The position numbers and the translations under genes were made by a program. Of a stretch of DNA of 64,000 bases, positions 21,648-33,869 are shown piece by piece; position 1 is the first letter of the stretch, and each line of letters starts with the position of its first letter. The stretch comes from Collybia mongolica. Its lineage: Eukaryota; Basidiomycota; Agaricomycetes; Agaricales; Clitocybaceae. The DNA is taken from the NCBI GenBank assembly GCA_013420905.1, contig JAAXNY010000013.1:2480001-2544000 (forward strand). The letters run 5' to 3'. The notes under the pieces are model-generated. The model worked only from the letters and a program-made list of their open reading frames with translations, made no database searches and was not told the origin of the DNA.

Positions 21648-22940
21648 CGTTACTCAGAGGGTAGGGGGGCACTCGAGGTACTTAGAGTGGGCAGGAACTC
21701 GTGAGAAGGCACAAAATGCCGTCTTATACATAACCATTACGTCGGCAGGAACCACGCAACGGGAAAGGGAGCATGTGCTCCCATGAAAGATCGGTGCAAT
21801 CACCTTGCGACCACATTTCTGTGAGTTGGATTACCCGTTATTGGTAGTCCAGATGACCGACCAATCCGGGAGCCCCATGCCGAAGCCTCAATGGCCGTAG
21901 ATTTGAAAATTGAGCTTCTTGCCCGAAATGATGTGGGATTCTCGTGAACCACGATTGTGGTGCGTCTGGCCGCCACATCTGCTCCATAATACAAGTAAAT
22001 CGACCTATAGGATAATTAACGGCGCAAACTTACCGACAAATTCAGCGGTTCGGGGTCGTAGAAACCGGATTTCAATCCGAAAGTAGTGAATCTTGTCGTT
22101 TTTTTCAGTTATAATTAGCTACACAAACGGCATGAGGGAGGTGGTCCAAAAATAACTAGAAGCAGGATATGGACTGACCCAAATGAGATCCTTTTACCCA
22201 GGGCCTGGCGACAGGTGAAATGCTTGTGAATGAAATCTTGTGGATGCAGATGACAGATACTAGGGAATACTTGTGGTATCACTCCGGATCCTGAGTCCTG
22301 TGCGTCGTGAGTATCAGAAAATAATTCAATGGTACTTTCAGACTCCGACAAAACTTAATTATAGCGCGCCGGGAAAAGCCGGACTTCTGCCACGATAATC
22401 AAAAATCAATGAAAAGGCCAGAAACTGCCATTCCAACTATGAACATTGATATACCATACCCTACCATTGCGAATGTAGAGGTAGGTGGAAAAGCTCGCAT
22501 GTGATCGGTGTTTTCAAGCATGACAAGATGGAAATCTGAATGCAAATATTTAACGGCAGGAACCATCGCCAAAAATATACGTCCCATAGCCCATTGGTCT
22601 CTCCCCTCACCCTCAAACCCGCGTGCCTCTCCATTGCGATAGCCCCACCTCCGTCCGAAACGCAGTGATTTTATAATCGCGCATAACGGTTTTGGAGGGC
22701 TTCCCTATGTGTTCACTTCGCCTCTTACGGCTCCCCGACTGTGATATCTCCAGATATAATTTTTATGCGGGTGCGGTGTTCGGGAGTCGGGACGAGTTAA
22801 CCGAGGCGTTTTGGCGCGCGCGTATTTTCCCCATGAATTGAATCTTACTGACCACTGCATTCTCGTTTCCGCGCCATCGCCACTGATGATTCAATACCGC
22901 CGTTATATTACATGCCGAAACATGTCATCACTCCGCATTG
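21648..22940. other. Upstream region of split POT gene, no gene recognised
   Basis: Short minus-strand frames at 22115-22351 and 22399-22587 have no recognised domain. The second ends in a hydrophobic stretch and could be a decayed membrane-protein exon. I found no convincing gene. Confidence 0.45.
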
Positions 22941-23243
22941 CTATACCAGTTCCTCCACAGCCTTGGGCTTCTCGATCCCTATAAGGCCATCCTCCGGTTC
23001 CTGAATTGTGTCCGCTCTTGTGGGAAGTATGAGGTGCAGAATGCCCATAGCACATGCAATGCATGCGAAGACCACGACGGTGCACGCGACTACGAGCGCT
23101 AGTAGTCGTATGGGCGAGATGCTGGAGATGGCTGATGCTTTGAAGAAGGTCTCTAGGATTGCGTTCAAGATTAGAAACGAGATCAGAACTGTGATCGCGA
23201 ATTCCCGCGCCACCCAAATGAGCGATTGAGCTGTAGCCCCCAT
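22941..23243 (-). CDS. Putative small two-span membrane protein
   Basis: An uninterrupted 100-residue frame has two strong hydrophobic segments, about residues 15-35 (FAITVLISFLILNAILETFF) and about 47-73 (LLALVVACTVVVFACIACAM and on). It ends in an acidic/basic cytosolic-looking tail with EPEDGLIGIEKPKAVEELV. I do not recognise the family. The segment pattern is coherent and unlikely by chance, but no homology-based support is available. The ATG chosen is the first in frame that precedes the first segment. A 5' exon cannot be excluded. Confidence 0.5.
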   Translation of the reverse strand: MGATAQSLIWVAREFAITVLISFLILNAILETFFKASAISSISPIRLLALVVACTVVVFACIACAMGILHLILPTRADTIQEPEDGLIGIEKPKAVEELV

Positions 23244-23969
23244 TTTTCTGTCGATCCCCGCAGGGTGGTGGTGCAGTCGAGGGAAAGAAGGGGGATAGAG
23301 TGGGGTTGTATACGTCGTTGGGGCCGCCCCACAGGTATGTGGGCGACAAGCGACCTGGTTGCTGTTCTGCGAATTTTTTCTAACTTATGTAGGTTGGTGG
23401 ATGAGAGCTTTTTCTATCAGCTGACCCTCCGAATCGGACAGATGCGGGGAATTCTCTGCCTTACCGGAGGATTTTTCCCAATTGGCGTTCAATCAGCGGG
23501 ACCTGACAGTGAGAGCCCATGGATCGGTGTTGGATCTTATTAAGTCGGTTAATTGGATGGTCACATGGGGGTATTGTTTCGTTCAGGGTCTCGACATCCC
23601 CTCCAGCTCGTCATGTGGGATAAAATTTAGAGTGCATAGGGAGACACCCTGGTCTGGTGAGTGAAAATTCATCGCAAGGTGTGTTACGTTGATGTGGCGA
23701 ACCCGACAAAATTAGCCACGCGTTATTTGGTTTAACCTTCCTTTCCAAACATACCTTTTTTACGCGGCCGTGACGTTCCGATACCACGCAGTCAAAACGT
23801 TCTCCTCACTGCCCAGCGTATGACTGTTTTCCATCTTGTTTGCCTTGACACTCAACCTGAGGAAGCCAGATATCGCAATTGAATAAAAGGAGCTAGCTGG
23901 AAAAAATCGACAAGCGCTCACTCGACGTGCCCACATTAAACTCCCAAACCCTATTCGCTGAAGGCTGCC
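23244..23969. other. Divergent intergenic region, no gene recognised
   Basis: This stretch lies between two divergently oriented small membrane-protein frames and probably holds both promoters. The open frames inside it look like chance. Confidence 0.45.
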
Positions 23970-24287
23970 ATGATCCTGACACTTCCTTTGATTAACCAAT
24001 ATTCTGCACTTGTCCAGTCGGGAATCCTCGCCTTCCTCCTCCTCATCAGTTACGTGAACAAGCGCGCGCGGTACATCATCATCGGGGTCATTTTCGCCTA
24101 TCTCGGAGCGAAAATCATCATTCCAGTCGGCAAGGTGGCGTTCACAATCTTCAAGTGGATTGCGATGCTCGGCTTCTACGGAACCTACTTTCAAATTGGG
24201 ATTGGGTTCATCGCGACTGGCCTTGGTGGGGTTCTTGTATTCTTCGAGAACGTGGCGAAGGAGCTCGAGAAGGATACGAGACATTGA
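23970..24287 (+). CDS. Putative small membrane protein
   Basis: This intronless frame encodes 105 residues. Hydrophobic segments lie at about residues 15-27 (LVQSGILAFLLLISYV), 34-52 (RYIIIGVIFAYLGAKIIIPV) and 57-95, the last rich in Gly and aromatic residues (KWIAMLGFYGTYFQIGIGF). A charged tail (ENVAKELEKDTRH) follows. I do not recognise the family. The length and periodicity suggest a real small integral membrane protein, perhaps with three or four spans. No cysteine pairs or catalytic motifs are visible. Confidence 0.5.
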   Translation: MILTLPLINQYSALVQSGILAFLLLISYVNKRARYIIIGVIFAYLGAKIIIPVGKVAFTIFKWIAMLGFYGTYFQIGIGFIATGLGGVLVFFENVAKELEKDTRH

Positions 24288-27200
24288 TGAAAAGCAGAGA
24301 AGAGTTGTCGCTTCGAAGAATGTTATATACTAATTGGTATGATTCTATTCCCCTGGCGTGGTTCTCGTAACACTAAGAGTGAATCCTCAGGGCGCGCCAA
24401 TAACGCACGGACCATCGTGACCGAAGGACCCCCAGATTTCGATGAAAATCCTGGGACCCCTTGCCTGTGCTACCGGTCTAACTCTGGTTTTCTCCGGCGG
24501 CGTTCCTTACACCAGCCGATCTGACTTGGCTCCACATCTTTCGCGTTCGCCATACCTCTTCGTATACATTATACGCGAAACACCTACGTACACTCTTCCC
24601 TGAGACGATATCCCTGTACAAAACACTGATTAGTCTATTCTGGATACAGACTTTCAATATCATGCCGTATCCACGTGTCTGATATGCCAATCTTACTAGT
24701 TTGTCGTTAGCAACTTCTCACAAGATAGATGGCCCTCGAAGAAGCCCGTCCTCTTGTAGCACACGCGGTGATAGCTCGCGATTCAGAGCACGAGTTGGGC
24801 ACCACGTCACTTACCGTGGGTACGGTATGCCTACCGGAATTGCGGAGGGCTTTGAGCTGTAAAAGGTTTGACAAGTTGGGTGTGCCAAGTGTTTTTTGTG
24901 GTGACTTTTTCACGCGCATCAGGATACAGTGTGGTTTAGGCTATTAAGGTGCCCCACGAACTGACCATGTGGTTCCAACGGTGTAAGTGCCCAACTTTGT
25001 ATCCTGCTGAAAGGCAAGATTATCTTTTTCAGGTAGTGATTCAAGCATGCGGTTTTGCACGGATGGATTTCTGAGCAGGGAGGCAGCTATGGTAACGTTA
25101 CGTTCTCTGCATTCTCCGGTATCATTTACCGTCTTGGGGAAAAACTGAACATGACGTGGTGGTCACTGCAGGCATATCACATGTCAGGTGTTACACCCGC
25201 TTATGGATTTTAACATGGTTAAACTTATTGATTATATTCGCGACAGTTGTTCTAAGGATAAACCGCTCTAAACCCTCCTCGAGCCCTTCAAGTCGTATTT
25301 TTTTGGCTCCCCCGTCTTCTTACTTTGTCGGGAAGATTAGTTCGCAACACACAGAGCTAACACGACGGCCTTTAAATACGACACCGATATTGATATGAAT
25401 ATCCATCTCGTAATTTCTTCTACGAAAAGCGGAACAAAGGGCATTAATTCTTGCAACTATCAAAATGAAAAGGATCTGGAATTCGCGGCTCAAAGCTCCC
25501 GGACATGAACTAAAAATAGCACGGCTAAGGCCCGACAGGCAGTATGGATCTTTGTTGATTTGATCTTGGTATCAGCAGTAATCTTTTCTATCGATCTTGT
25601 GCAAATTGTGATACTGTGAGTACCTATCTGCATGCCTTTCGCCACTGAGTGATTATGATCAGTTTGAATCCCAGTATGATAGTTGAGTATGGGTTTGAAG
25701 GTGTTTCCCTAACATTTGACAGCTCATCATGTGGTTCTGATCCGCAATCTATAGCATCTCCATGAATTGCGCCCGAACGGATTCGAACGTAGAACCAGGG
25801 AGTCAGAATTTGATGTGGAACATGCCAAACAAGCGCATCGAACAAACGAAGATTAATCGATTTTGGTAGGGCTCCTTCGACATGCCTTTTTCCTACTGAC
25901 ATACTGAAACAAGGTTCTCTCCTGCTGGTAGAAAATAACGATGACATTCGTCGGTGCCGCAGATAATAGACGCTCTCGGGTCACACCTCACGAGAAAGCC
26001 GGCCATTCGCCACGTGAAGTGATTAATGTTGGTGGCATTATATATGCACGATCCTGACACCATATCTAGTCGCTAACCTTCAAGCAGGAAGAAGGATGAT
26101 GAGTAGGGCATGTCGATTATTGACCTGGATGTGCCTTTTAGACCCCGGCCCCCCGTTCGGCAGATCTGGATGACCCAGGGGGGATAAAAATTTAAGTAAA
26201 CATGGTCTCTTCACTCGAGCATGGTGGCGTGTTTCGTCTTTATCCTGGAGAAATTCGGCGATCAAATATCTAATTGGACGATAAAACCTGTTTTTCTACA
26301 AGGTGACTTTCCCCGGATTCATTTCGGTCGTGAAGCGTCATCACTCATGTCGCCATAATGGTGGAAATCATAGCGGATTTTGGAAGTTTAATCACCTTCG
26401 AAGTCTTTTCTTTAACACCTAGGCCCGTGTCTCTGATACCAACCGACAGACTCGTCCATAAAGGAAGGGCTCCGAACCGCCATTTCTAGTTGATAACGTC
26501 GTTTGGTTATGGAGTGACTGACGAATCAACACAGACCTTGCAGATGAAATCTGGACATTGGTCTCATGCCAGTGTAGGATTTCCGCACTCGTAGGGGAGA
26601 TGATGGGGTTCAGTGACCTGTGGATCCACTATGAACGATGGTGGCGGTGATCTATATGCTAAGGTCGTACAGGATCGGGATGTCAGAACAGGGGCTACCA
26701 TGATACCTAATGTGAGTAAACATTTCACTTGCATCTTATCGCAGTCTTACTTTAAAGTACTACAGCAACAACTTCATAAACAGAGCCGCGTTACCAAAAT
26801 GCCTGAAGAAGAACGTTGGATACTTGGAACATCTGACTGTGAAGCGTAAAAGACTCCCATCTTTTCCTGACTGTACTCGCTGACCAAAAAGCTTTAAGGT
26901 ATTCGCGATCGGGTTACTGACCTAACACGATGTGACGTAGTGCAGCATTTACGATAACACGGTACATGTGCTCGTTGAGAACATATGACAACTGGTTGAC
27001 ATCTGCGAAGAGGTTAAGGTTATCCGCTTCGAGACGACGTGGTCAACGAACAAGGCAATCGACTCAATGGTAAGTAGTATCAAAATTTCTACTGCAGTAT
27101 TTTTGAAATTCAGAATACGCCCTTGGGCCAGTGACCCCACTCCAGTGCAACGTCCGTGACTCAAGCTTGCTTGATTTTCGAAATTTGGTGAAATGGACTT

Positions 27201-27540
27201 TCTGTTGTCTCTTGGCGTACCACTCTTGGCACGGAGGATTGACGGGATTGGCAGAGTCGTAGCGTGACTGTCACGCATCATCCCCAGAATTCGGCCTCAC
27301 TGAGCGCGCACCGTCAAACCCAAATGGCAGCCTGCATTGTCTCCTCCTCCTAATGAACGCTCGTGTATTAATATACATTTGACGAGATATACCGCATGCA
27401 GCGTGTCGGCCCGAGGACGCTCACTTTCTCGTATATAATGTATCCTCTTCTTATTTCCGGTTCGACGTCCACCCTCTTTCGGTCTCGACCTTCTATCTAG
27501 TTGTTTTTGGCCCTCCCAACTTCTGTATTACGGGTCGAAT
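24288..27540. other. Long intergenic region, no gene recognised
   Basis: About 3.25 kb lies between the small membrane protein and the intact POT gene. All open frames here are short and lack a recognisable domain or exon pattern. The GGATTCGAACG string near 25790 does not fold as a tRNA. The last 150 bp contain pyrimidine-rich sequence and a TATA-like run that belong to the POT promoter. Confidence 0.45.
27432..27438 (+). promoter_or_regulatory. TATA-like box upstream of the intact POT gene
   Basis: TATATAA lies about 100 bp before the ATG at 27541, followed by a CT-rich stretch typical of fungal transcription-start regions. Assignment is by position only. Confidence 0.4.
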
Positions 27541-30008
27541 ATGGCCTATGTGCAGAGAGATCTCGCTGAGATCGACCACACAGAATCTCACGACGAGAAA
27601 CAGCGTTCATCTGGCGATGTTGCTGTCTCCGACGCCGAGCTCGAAATCGACGAAATCCATGAAGGTCTAGTGTTTCCTACTGACGAAGAGCGTGTGACTC
27701 TCCGTCGAGTGGCAGACAAGATACCCTGGAACGCTTACTGTGAGTAATCCTACCTTTAGAAAATTATCGCGACCCGTATCCTTATCTGCCTTCCGATAGT
27801 GATCGCCTTCGTCGAGCTGGCTGAAAGGTTCTCGGTATGCCTTAACTTGAATTAGGTCGGCGTCTTCTAATGAACTGCCCTACATCCCTAGTACTATGGA
27901 TCTACGGTTGTTTATGTACATAAGCTCCACCAGGTCGTCTTCCCCTACTGAATTCGCCTTAGACAAACTTTATCCAACAACCTCTTCCGGAGGGTTCGCG
28001 AACTGGGGCCGGATTTACCGATGGACAATCTGGGGCACTAGGGCTCGGCCAGCGTGCATCTACAGGCCTTACGACTTTCAATCAATTCTGGTGTGTATCG
28101 CATGTTCTTCTAACGTTAAGTTGGGGCTCATGGCTTGGTGGACTCGTCTTAGGGTCTATGTCGTTCCTCTCTTTGGCGCTTATATTGCAGATACGTATCT
28201 GGGAAGGTTCAAAACAATATGCATAGCTATCTTCATCGCGCTTGTGGGCCATGTCATTTTGATTATTTCCGCGTTGCCCGGCGTTATCGATCACTCAGGC
28301 GCTATCGGAGCATATGTGGTCGCTTTGATCATTATTGGAATTGGTGCGTATCTTCGGGTTTGGTGGAGTCAATTTAATTGAATGGAATTTAGGTACCGGT
28401 TTATTCAAAGCCAACATTTCGCCTTTAGTGGCTGAGCAATATAGAAAGACAAAGTTACATGTGGTCACGACAAAGGACGGCAAGAAGGTCATCATCGATC
28501 CGAGTCTCACCGTATCCCGAATATATATGGTAAATATCAACACTTCTCATTATCTTCCGTTATTTATCGACGTTCGTAGTACTTCTATCTCTTCATCAAT
28601 GTCGGCTCCCTTGTAGGCCAAATCGGAATGTCGTACTCAGAGAAGGTTTGTTACCTAAATATAGCTTAAGGAGAGATTCTAATCTTTCATGATAGTATGT
28701 TGGCTTCTGGCTCGCATACACTCTTCCAACCCTTGTATTTCTACTTTGCCCTTTTGTTCTGTATATTGGCCGTCATCGATACATTCGCTCTCCACCAACT
28801 GGGTCCGTCCTGGCTACTTCCTTCCGCCTCTGGAGGTACGCGGCACGTGGAAGATGGAGCCTGAACCCAGTTGCTGCATGGAGGAATCTCACGGCGGATG
28901 ATTTCTGGGAAAATGTTAAGCCAAGCAACCAACCCATTGGCACCAAACCGAAATGGATGACTTTTGATGATTTGTGGGTTGATGAAGTGAACCGTGGATT
29001 CAAAGCATGTGGTGTATTTTGCTGGATCCCGATTTTTTGTGAGGTTCATCTTAGGTCTTAGGCTGGCGTTGCTAATGTCCCATAGGGTTGACGTACAACC
29101 AACTGAACAATAATCTAACTTCCCAAGCAGCCACCATGTCCACCCATGGCGTGCCTAATGACGTTCTGTCGAACCTCGATCCCTTTGCTCTGATCATTTT
29201 TATTCCTCTTTGCGATCAAGTGGTAAGGGTCGTCAAGATTATTGCCATTACATGATAGCTTGATGTCTTTCCTCCTTCTTTTAGTTTTATCCCGCCCTGA
29301 GGCGTGCTGGTATCAATTTCAGTGCCCTCAAGAAGATCACGGCCGGCTTTGCGACAGGCGCAGGTGCGATGGTCTGGGCTGCAGGTATGGATACCACATC
29401 GCCGCCCACTTCAATCTACTAACAGGTTCTTTCAGTTCTTCAGCATTACATTTACAAAGTGCGGGGTTCTATCCTATTCCCCTATGGATGCTAAATGCTC
29501 TGAATTAGACCAGCCCGTGTCATTACCAGGCGGCGACATGCGATGAAGTATCGCCTCTCAACGTCTGGAGTCAAACCGGCGCGTACGTCCCCCATTGATC
29601 GCAAAATTGGCTAGTGCTCACCCGTTTCCAGCTATGTCCTAATCGCACTGAGCGAAATTTTAGCCTCCATTACTTGCCTAGAATACGCCTTCACAAAGGC
29701 ACCTAAGAACATGCGGTCGCTCGTTATGTCTGTCTTTCTATTTACTTCCGCGGTATCTGCTGCGATCGGCGAAGCCTTTGTTTGTGAGTGGCATCGTGAC
29801 AGCTCCGCATTATCCGTAGGCTAAGCGAGGACTTTCAGCCTTGTCTGCGGACCCGCTCTTAGTATGGAACTATGGAGTAATGGCGGTCCTTGCTGCGGTG
29901 TTCGGCATTATGTTTTGGTTCTCCGTGCGAAAATTGGACTCCCAGGAAGATGCTCTCAATAACCTAAAGACTGGCCATATGGTCGTCAACAACAAACTGG
30001 AAGGATAA
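27541..30008 (+). CDS. Peptide transporter (POT/PTR2 family), intact
   Basis: About twelve exons join to a full-length proton-coupled di/tripeptide transporter of the plasma membrane. Visible landmarks are an acidic N-terminus with FPTDEERVTLRRVADKIPW, ExxER in VELAERFS joined to YYGSTVVY (the POT proton-coupling motif), TNFIQQPLPEG and a PLFGAYIADTYLGRFK loop. These are followed by ANISPLVAEQYRKTKLHVVT, RGRWSLNPVAAWRNLTADDF, NNNLTSQAATMSTHGVPND, FSALKKITAGFATGAGAMVW and EYAFTKAPKNMRSLV. The C-terminus ends ADPLLVWNYGVMAV and a short tail before TAA at 30006-30008. I found no frameshift or stop. It is the close paralogue of the split gene at 12186-21647, on the opposite strand, with the 5' ends 5.9 kb apart. 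Confidence 0.93.
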
Positions 30009-30259
30009 TCCGTTGTCGAATGCTGGAAGATTTAGGGGGGTTTTGTAAAACATGAATGTGGCAGAACGTGTATTTTTTGATCACCGTCCACTGTATTGTT
30101 GCTAATGAGATAATCCAACGCGACATCCATAATGGACAGTCTACCTAGCGTCACCCTGTGGAAGTCGCAAATTTGGAAAACGGAACCAAATATTGACCAA
30201 TGTGAGACGAACCTTATTTAAACTCTTGTGATTTTTTTTCCCCACCCTCTTCAACCGAT

Positions 30260-32155
30260 ATGTCTATAACCACGCCTCCCATTCCTGAACTCATCTCAGA
30301 CATCACCACCATCCCTGATGATGAGACTCCTGGGAGTCGAGAATTCGTAGAGATAGAGGTCACACATCCCGAGCTCGGTGAAGTCGCCAAAGTCACCGCC
30401 ATCAAAATCTTCCGAAAAAGATGCGTTGACGATTTCCTCGCCATCGTGGACGAAGACAGCTCCGAACTCCACACTTTCTCGATCACGCTATTCGATAAAC
30501 ATATCCAGCCGCGGCCTTGGTTGATTGATGGAGGCCGAAGGAGTGGTACAGGTTGTTGGGGCGACGAGATGAATAGGGGAGACGTGGTGTATATCCTCAC
30601 GCTAGAGGTCAAACCATCAGTATGTTGGAATTTAGGATACTTGGAGTCGAAAATCCTAACGCGTCAAACTCAGCACCGACGTCGAGGTTTAGGGTCTTGG
30701 GTGCTGCAACAACTTTTATCGTCGAAAAACGTCAGGGAAGATGATATTGTGTACTGTTGGCCAACCCCCGAATCTAACATGTTGACTCCGGAAGCCAGTG
30801 CGGCTGACATGGATCGCCAATTAGCATTTTATCGAAAGGTAAGAAACCCTTGTTTCGGATCGTTCATTTTGATCCAGCTATTTATATATTTTCTCGCAGA
30901 ATGGCTTCCGTCGTGTCGGAAAAACACATTTCCTTGGTTATTCCCCAAAGCCCACTCATAAATCGCGCCTCGTCCCAGCAACATCTGATGCGACATCGAT
31001 TTCAGAGGATTTTACGCCAGAGGAGAGGTTAGGACAGGCTGTTGAGCCATCCGCCCTTCACATATCCATTGCCACAGACAAAACCTCAGCGATCGAGGGC
31101 GTCATCCAGTCGTCTTACGACGCAGACCCACTTTCAATACACCAAACCGACGCGTATGGTTTTACTCCAGTACACCGTTCCTTGGCAGACGTTAATGTCC
31201 ACGCCTTGCGTAAATTGATAGAGTTGGGTGTAACAGATGATCTCCAAAACTACCACAATATCGAGGGCCTAACTCCATATGAGGTCCTTCTTGAAAGAAT
31301 GCGAAACACTCGGGAATTTTGCGAGACGATGATGGGCATCTGGAATGGGCACGAAAAAAACGAGATGCTCGCTGAATACTGTGTCAAGCGGGCCTTAGGA
31401 GAGATTGGAGATTCCGTTTCCGAGGGAGCTTTCGAAGCTAAGCGCAGGTGGGGATGTACTTGTGGTACGTGCTTGGGTGGGTACATGTCCCCTAGAATGT
31501 GCTTCCGTCTGAACCGTAAGTTTTCCCGCACCCTTTCTGATGAAGTTTTCGGAAAATATAGTACTTCTTAGATCATGCGGCGCTAATGATGGATATGATG
31601 GGGCAAAATATGGATATGTTTAAGCGTGGAAAGCCCCTTCGGAATCCGGACGATCTATTTGACATTAGTTCGGACTACCTTCCTCATGAGCTCCGTTCGT
31701 CGATGCACAAAACCTTCTATAAAGGCTACCAAACCCTATTCGCTACTATCTACGTTATGTTGGACAATTCCTCGACCCCGGTGTCAGCGACTAACCTCGC
31801 CTCTTTCGCCGCTGGAAACCCAGATGTTTCGTTTTATTCCAGCAAGGGAGGAAAATATGAATACGCCTTGGACGCAGTGACTCATGTTGCCAGGGAACAA
31901 TCATGTCTCGGTGATGGAACATTCGAGGAAACTTTTGAGGATGAAGCTGAGGTTGGGACTGAGTACACTCATCTTCCGAGGTGCGCAAATGACTTGGACT
32001 TTGAGCTTGTCAGGCGTTTGGTAGGACTTGACCCAGACGGACAGTGGGGGCCCTACTATAACATGGATGAAGAGGATTCTGACATGGATATCGACGGGTT
32101 GCCTCCAGTGGTACAGGATGTAATCGATATGCTCAAAATGGCTCGGCAGCAGTGA
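30260..32155 (+). CDS. GNAT-like plus ankyrin-repeat protein
   Basis: Three exons (30260-30838, 30900-31515, 31572-32155) give 592 residues in consistent phase. The first third looks like an acyl-CoA N-acyltransferase (GNAT) fold: YLESKILTRQTQHRRRGLGSW resembles the R/Q-x-x-G-x-G/A acetyl-CoA loop, and FYRKNGFRRVGKTHFLGYS is the usual last strands. An ankyrin-like unit follows (DAYGFTPVHRSLADVNVHAL and on), then a cysteine motif WGCTCGTCLGGYMSPRM that could bind zinc. The C-terminal helical region ends DIDGLPPVVQDVIDMLKMA. The combination recurs in basidiomycete proteins annotated only as ankyrin-containing. Substrate unknown. The GNAT call is moderate and the gene call is strong. Confidence 0.8.
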
Positions 32156-32284
32156 AATGATAGTATCTTGGGCGTGTTTCAAAACTTGTATTCTACATAA
32201 CTTGTGTCCTTGTACATTATGAGTGTCTTGATGGAAGCGATTGGCTCGCCATTCGATATATATTCTGAGATTGACGTGGACACA

Positions 32285-33413
32285 CTACAACCCGTTTTTG
32301 TCCAAAAATGCCACAATCTGTCCATGTATTTCCTCGAGATGATTTTCGAGTGCAAAATGCCCCCCGTCAACCAAATAGACCTCCGCATTTGGTAACACTG
32401 TCTTGAAAGCGTTCGCACCAGGTGGGATGAAGATAGGATCGTTCTTCCCCCATATTGCGAGAAGCGGAGGCTGGTGTTCACGGAAGTATTCGTGGAATTT
32501 CGGGTAAAGTTCGACATTATTGCGATCTGCGGGTGGGGCGCTTGAGTTGGGGGCGAAGTGGAAAGAAATCGGATTACACACAGTCAAGGAACAAATCGAG
32601 TTGGATTTCGGCATTCCCTGGGCGATCTAAGAGCGCCTGATCGAGGTGGTACGTCTCTGGTGCAATTGCATCAGGGTTTGCTTCTCCTCCGCAGTACTGT
32701 TACCACGTAATGGTTAGACGCATCGCGCGGGAAGGGTAAAGGTATTTACCTGTAACTTGGTCAGATCGATTGTCAGTAAAAACCGGATACTATCCCTCTT
32801 TTCTTTAGACTGGTCGGCCCAGTAGCTGCGGATCGAGCCCCAAAAATCACCAAGTCCTTCTTCGAATGCGTTTCCATTCTGAGAAACGATAGCGGTGATG
32901 GCATCCGGCCGGGCTAGCGCAAGCCTTTAAATTCGCGATACCTGTCTTGAGTGATGGACTCGGGGAATATACACGAGGCATTACCTCAACCCGGTAGGGG
33001 CGCCATAATCGAATATATAAATCGCAAACCGCTTTAGATTGAGGGCGTATGTGAACTTGATGATGGTTTGAGAGATGTTTTCGAAGGTATATTCGTAATT
33101 GAGGTTTTCTGGTACGTCTGTAACAAATGAGACCGTGCATTTGAGTCGCGATTTGCAGTGAACATACCTGTAAATCCGAACCCAGGGAGATCGGGAGCCT
33201 TGTTGAATGCTAATTTCAAGGAGGGAATACGTAGGGCATGGTTGGGCTCACGATAACACGGTATTTTGATGCAAGTTTTGTGATGAGGTGTCGGTATTGG
33301 AACGAGGACGAAGGGAATCCATGAAGGAGGAGAAAGACAGGGGAGTTGTGGTGCCCTGCCTCACGGTAGAACACATTTACTCCGTCGACGTTGATTTTTT
33401 GCGTGGTGGTCAT
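32285..33413 (-). CDS. Alpha/beta hydrolase, epoxide hydrolase/dehalogenase-like
   Basis: Six exons read from the ATG at 33413 to the TAG at 32285. After the N-terminal strand comes the oxyanion motif LLLHGFPSSSFQYRHLI and then APDLPGFGFT. The nucleophile elbow reads YIFDYGAPTGLRLA, with Asp rather than Ser, as in haloalkane dehalogenases and epoxide hydrolases, which form an ester intermediate. A cap-like helical region follows (FWGSIRSYWADQSKEKRDSI). The late acidic residue lies in LLAIWGKNDPIF and the catalytic His in VDGGHFALENH. The product is probably soluble and cytosolic, acting on small epoxide or halogenated or ester substrates that I cannot specify. A TATAAAG run (minus strand, near 33450) lies about 40 bp upstream of the ATG. 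Confidence 0.88.
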
Positions 33414-33842
33414 GTTTCGGTTCCAGGTCTGGGGATTGGGTCCCTCTCAGTCTTTATACCGGTTGGTCATGATCAGCAGTTCACTCCGTCTGAGCCCGAT
33501 CGGATTAGTGAGAATGTTTTATAATCCAACGCTGCAATTGGCATAGGCCAAGTCGTCGTAGATTGTGGTTTGTAAACAGGTCAGGCGAATTTGGGAGCAT
33601 CACAAGCCCTGGAGTCAAGAGTCCGAGTCGGGTGTTTGTGGGAATTACTCTTGTATCCCAGGTCGTCGGTCCTAATGCTGCTGATGAGACGGTATCGGTA
33701 GACCACTGAAAGTAATGGTCGTGCGTAGTAGTGTCAGTGTAGCCAATGGGTTTGCTTTCAAGTTGGGAAGATGTTAGAAAAATCAGTGAGCGCTAACCGC
33801 CAAGCCCATCAATATCACATGGTCCGTGCACTCGAGAATACC
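33414..33842. other. Upstream region of hydrolase and U2 genes
   Basis: This stretch lies between the hydrolase start (minus) and the U2 snRNA promoter (plus). It presumably contains both promoters. No protein-coding frame was recognised. Confidence 0.5.
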
Positions 33843-33850
33843 TATATAAA
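33843..33850 (+). promoter_or_regulatory. TATA box of U2 snRNA gene
   Basis: TATATAAA sits about 27 bp before the predicted 5' end of the U2 snRNA, the expected distance for RNA polymerase II initiation. Confidence 0.6.
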
Positions 33851-33869
33851 CCTCGCCCGCGCATTTTGA

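Noticed and set aside
25735..25860. Possible minus-strand tRNA near GGATTCGAACG
   Set aside because: The GCGCCCGA end has no matching partner strand at the required distance.
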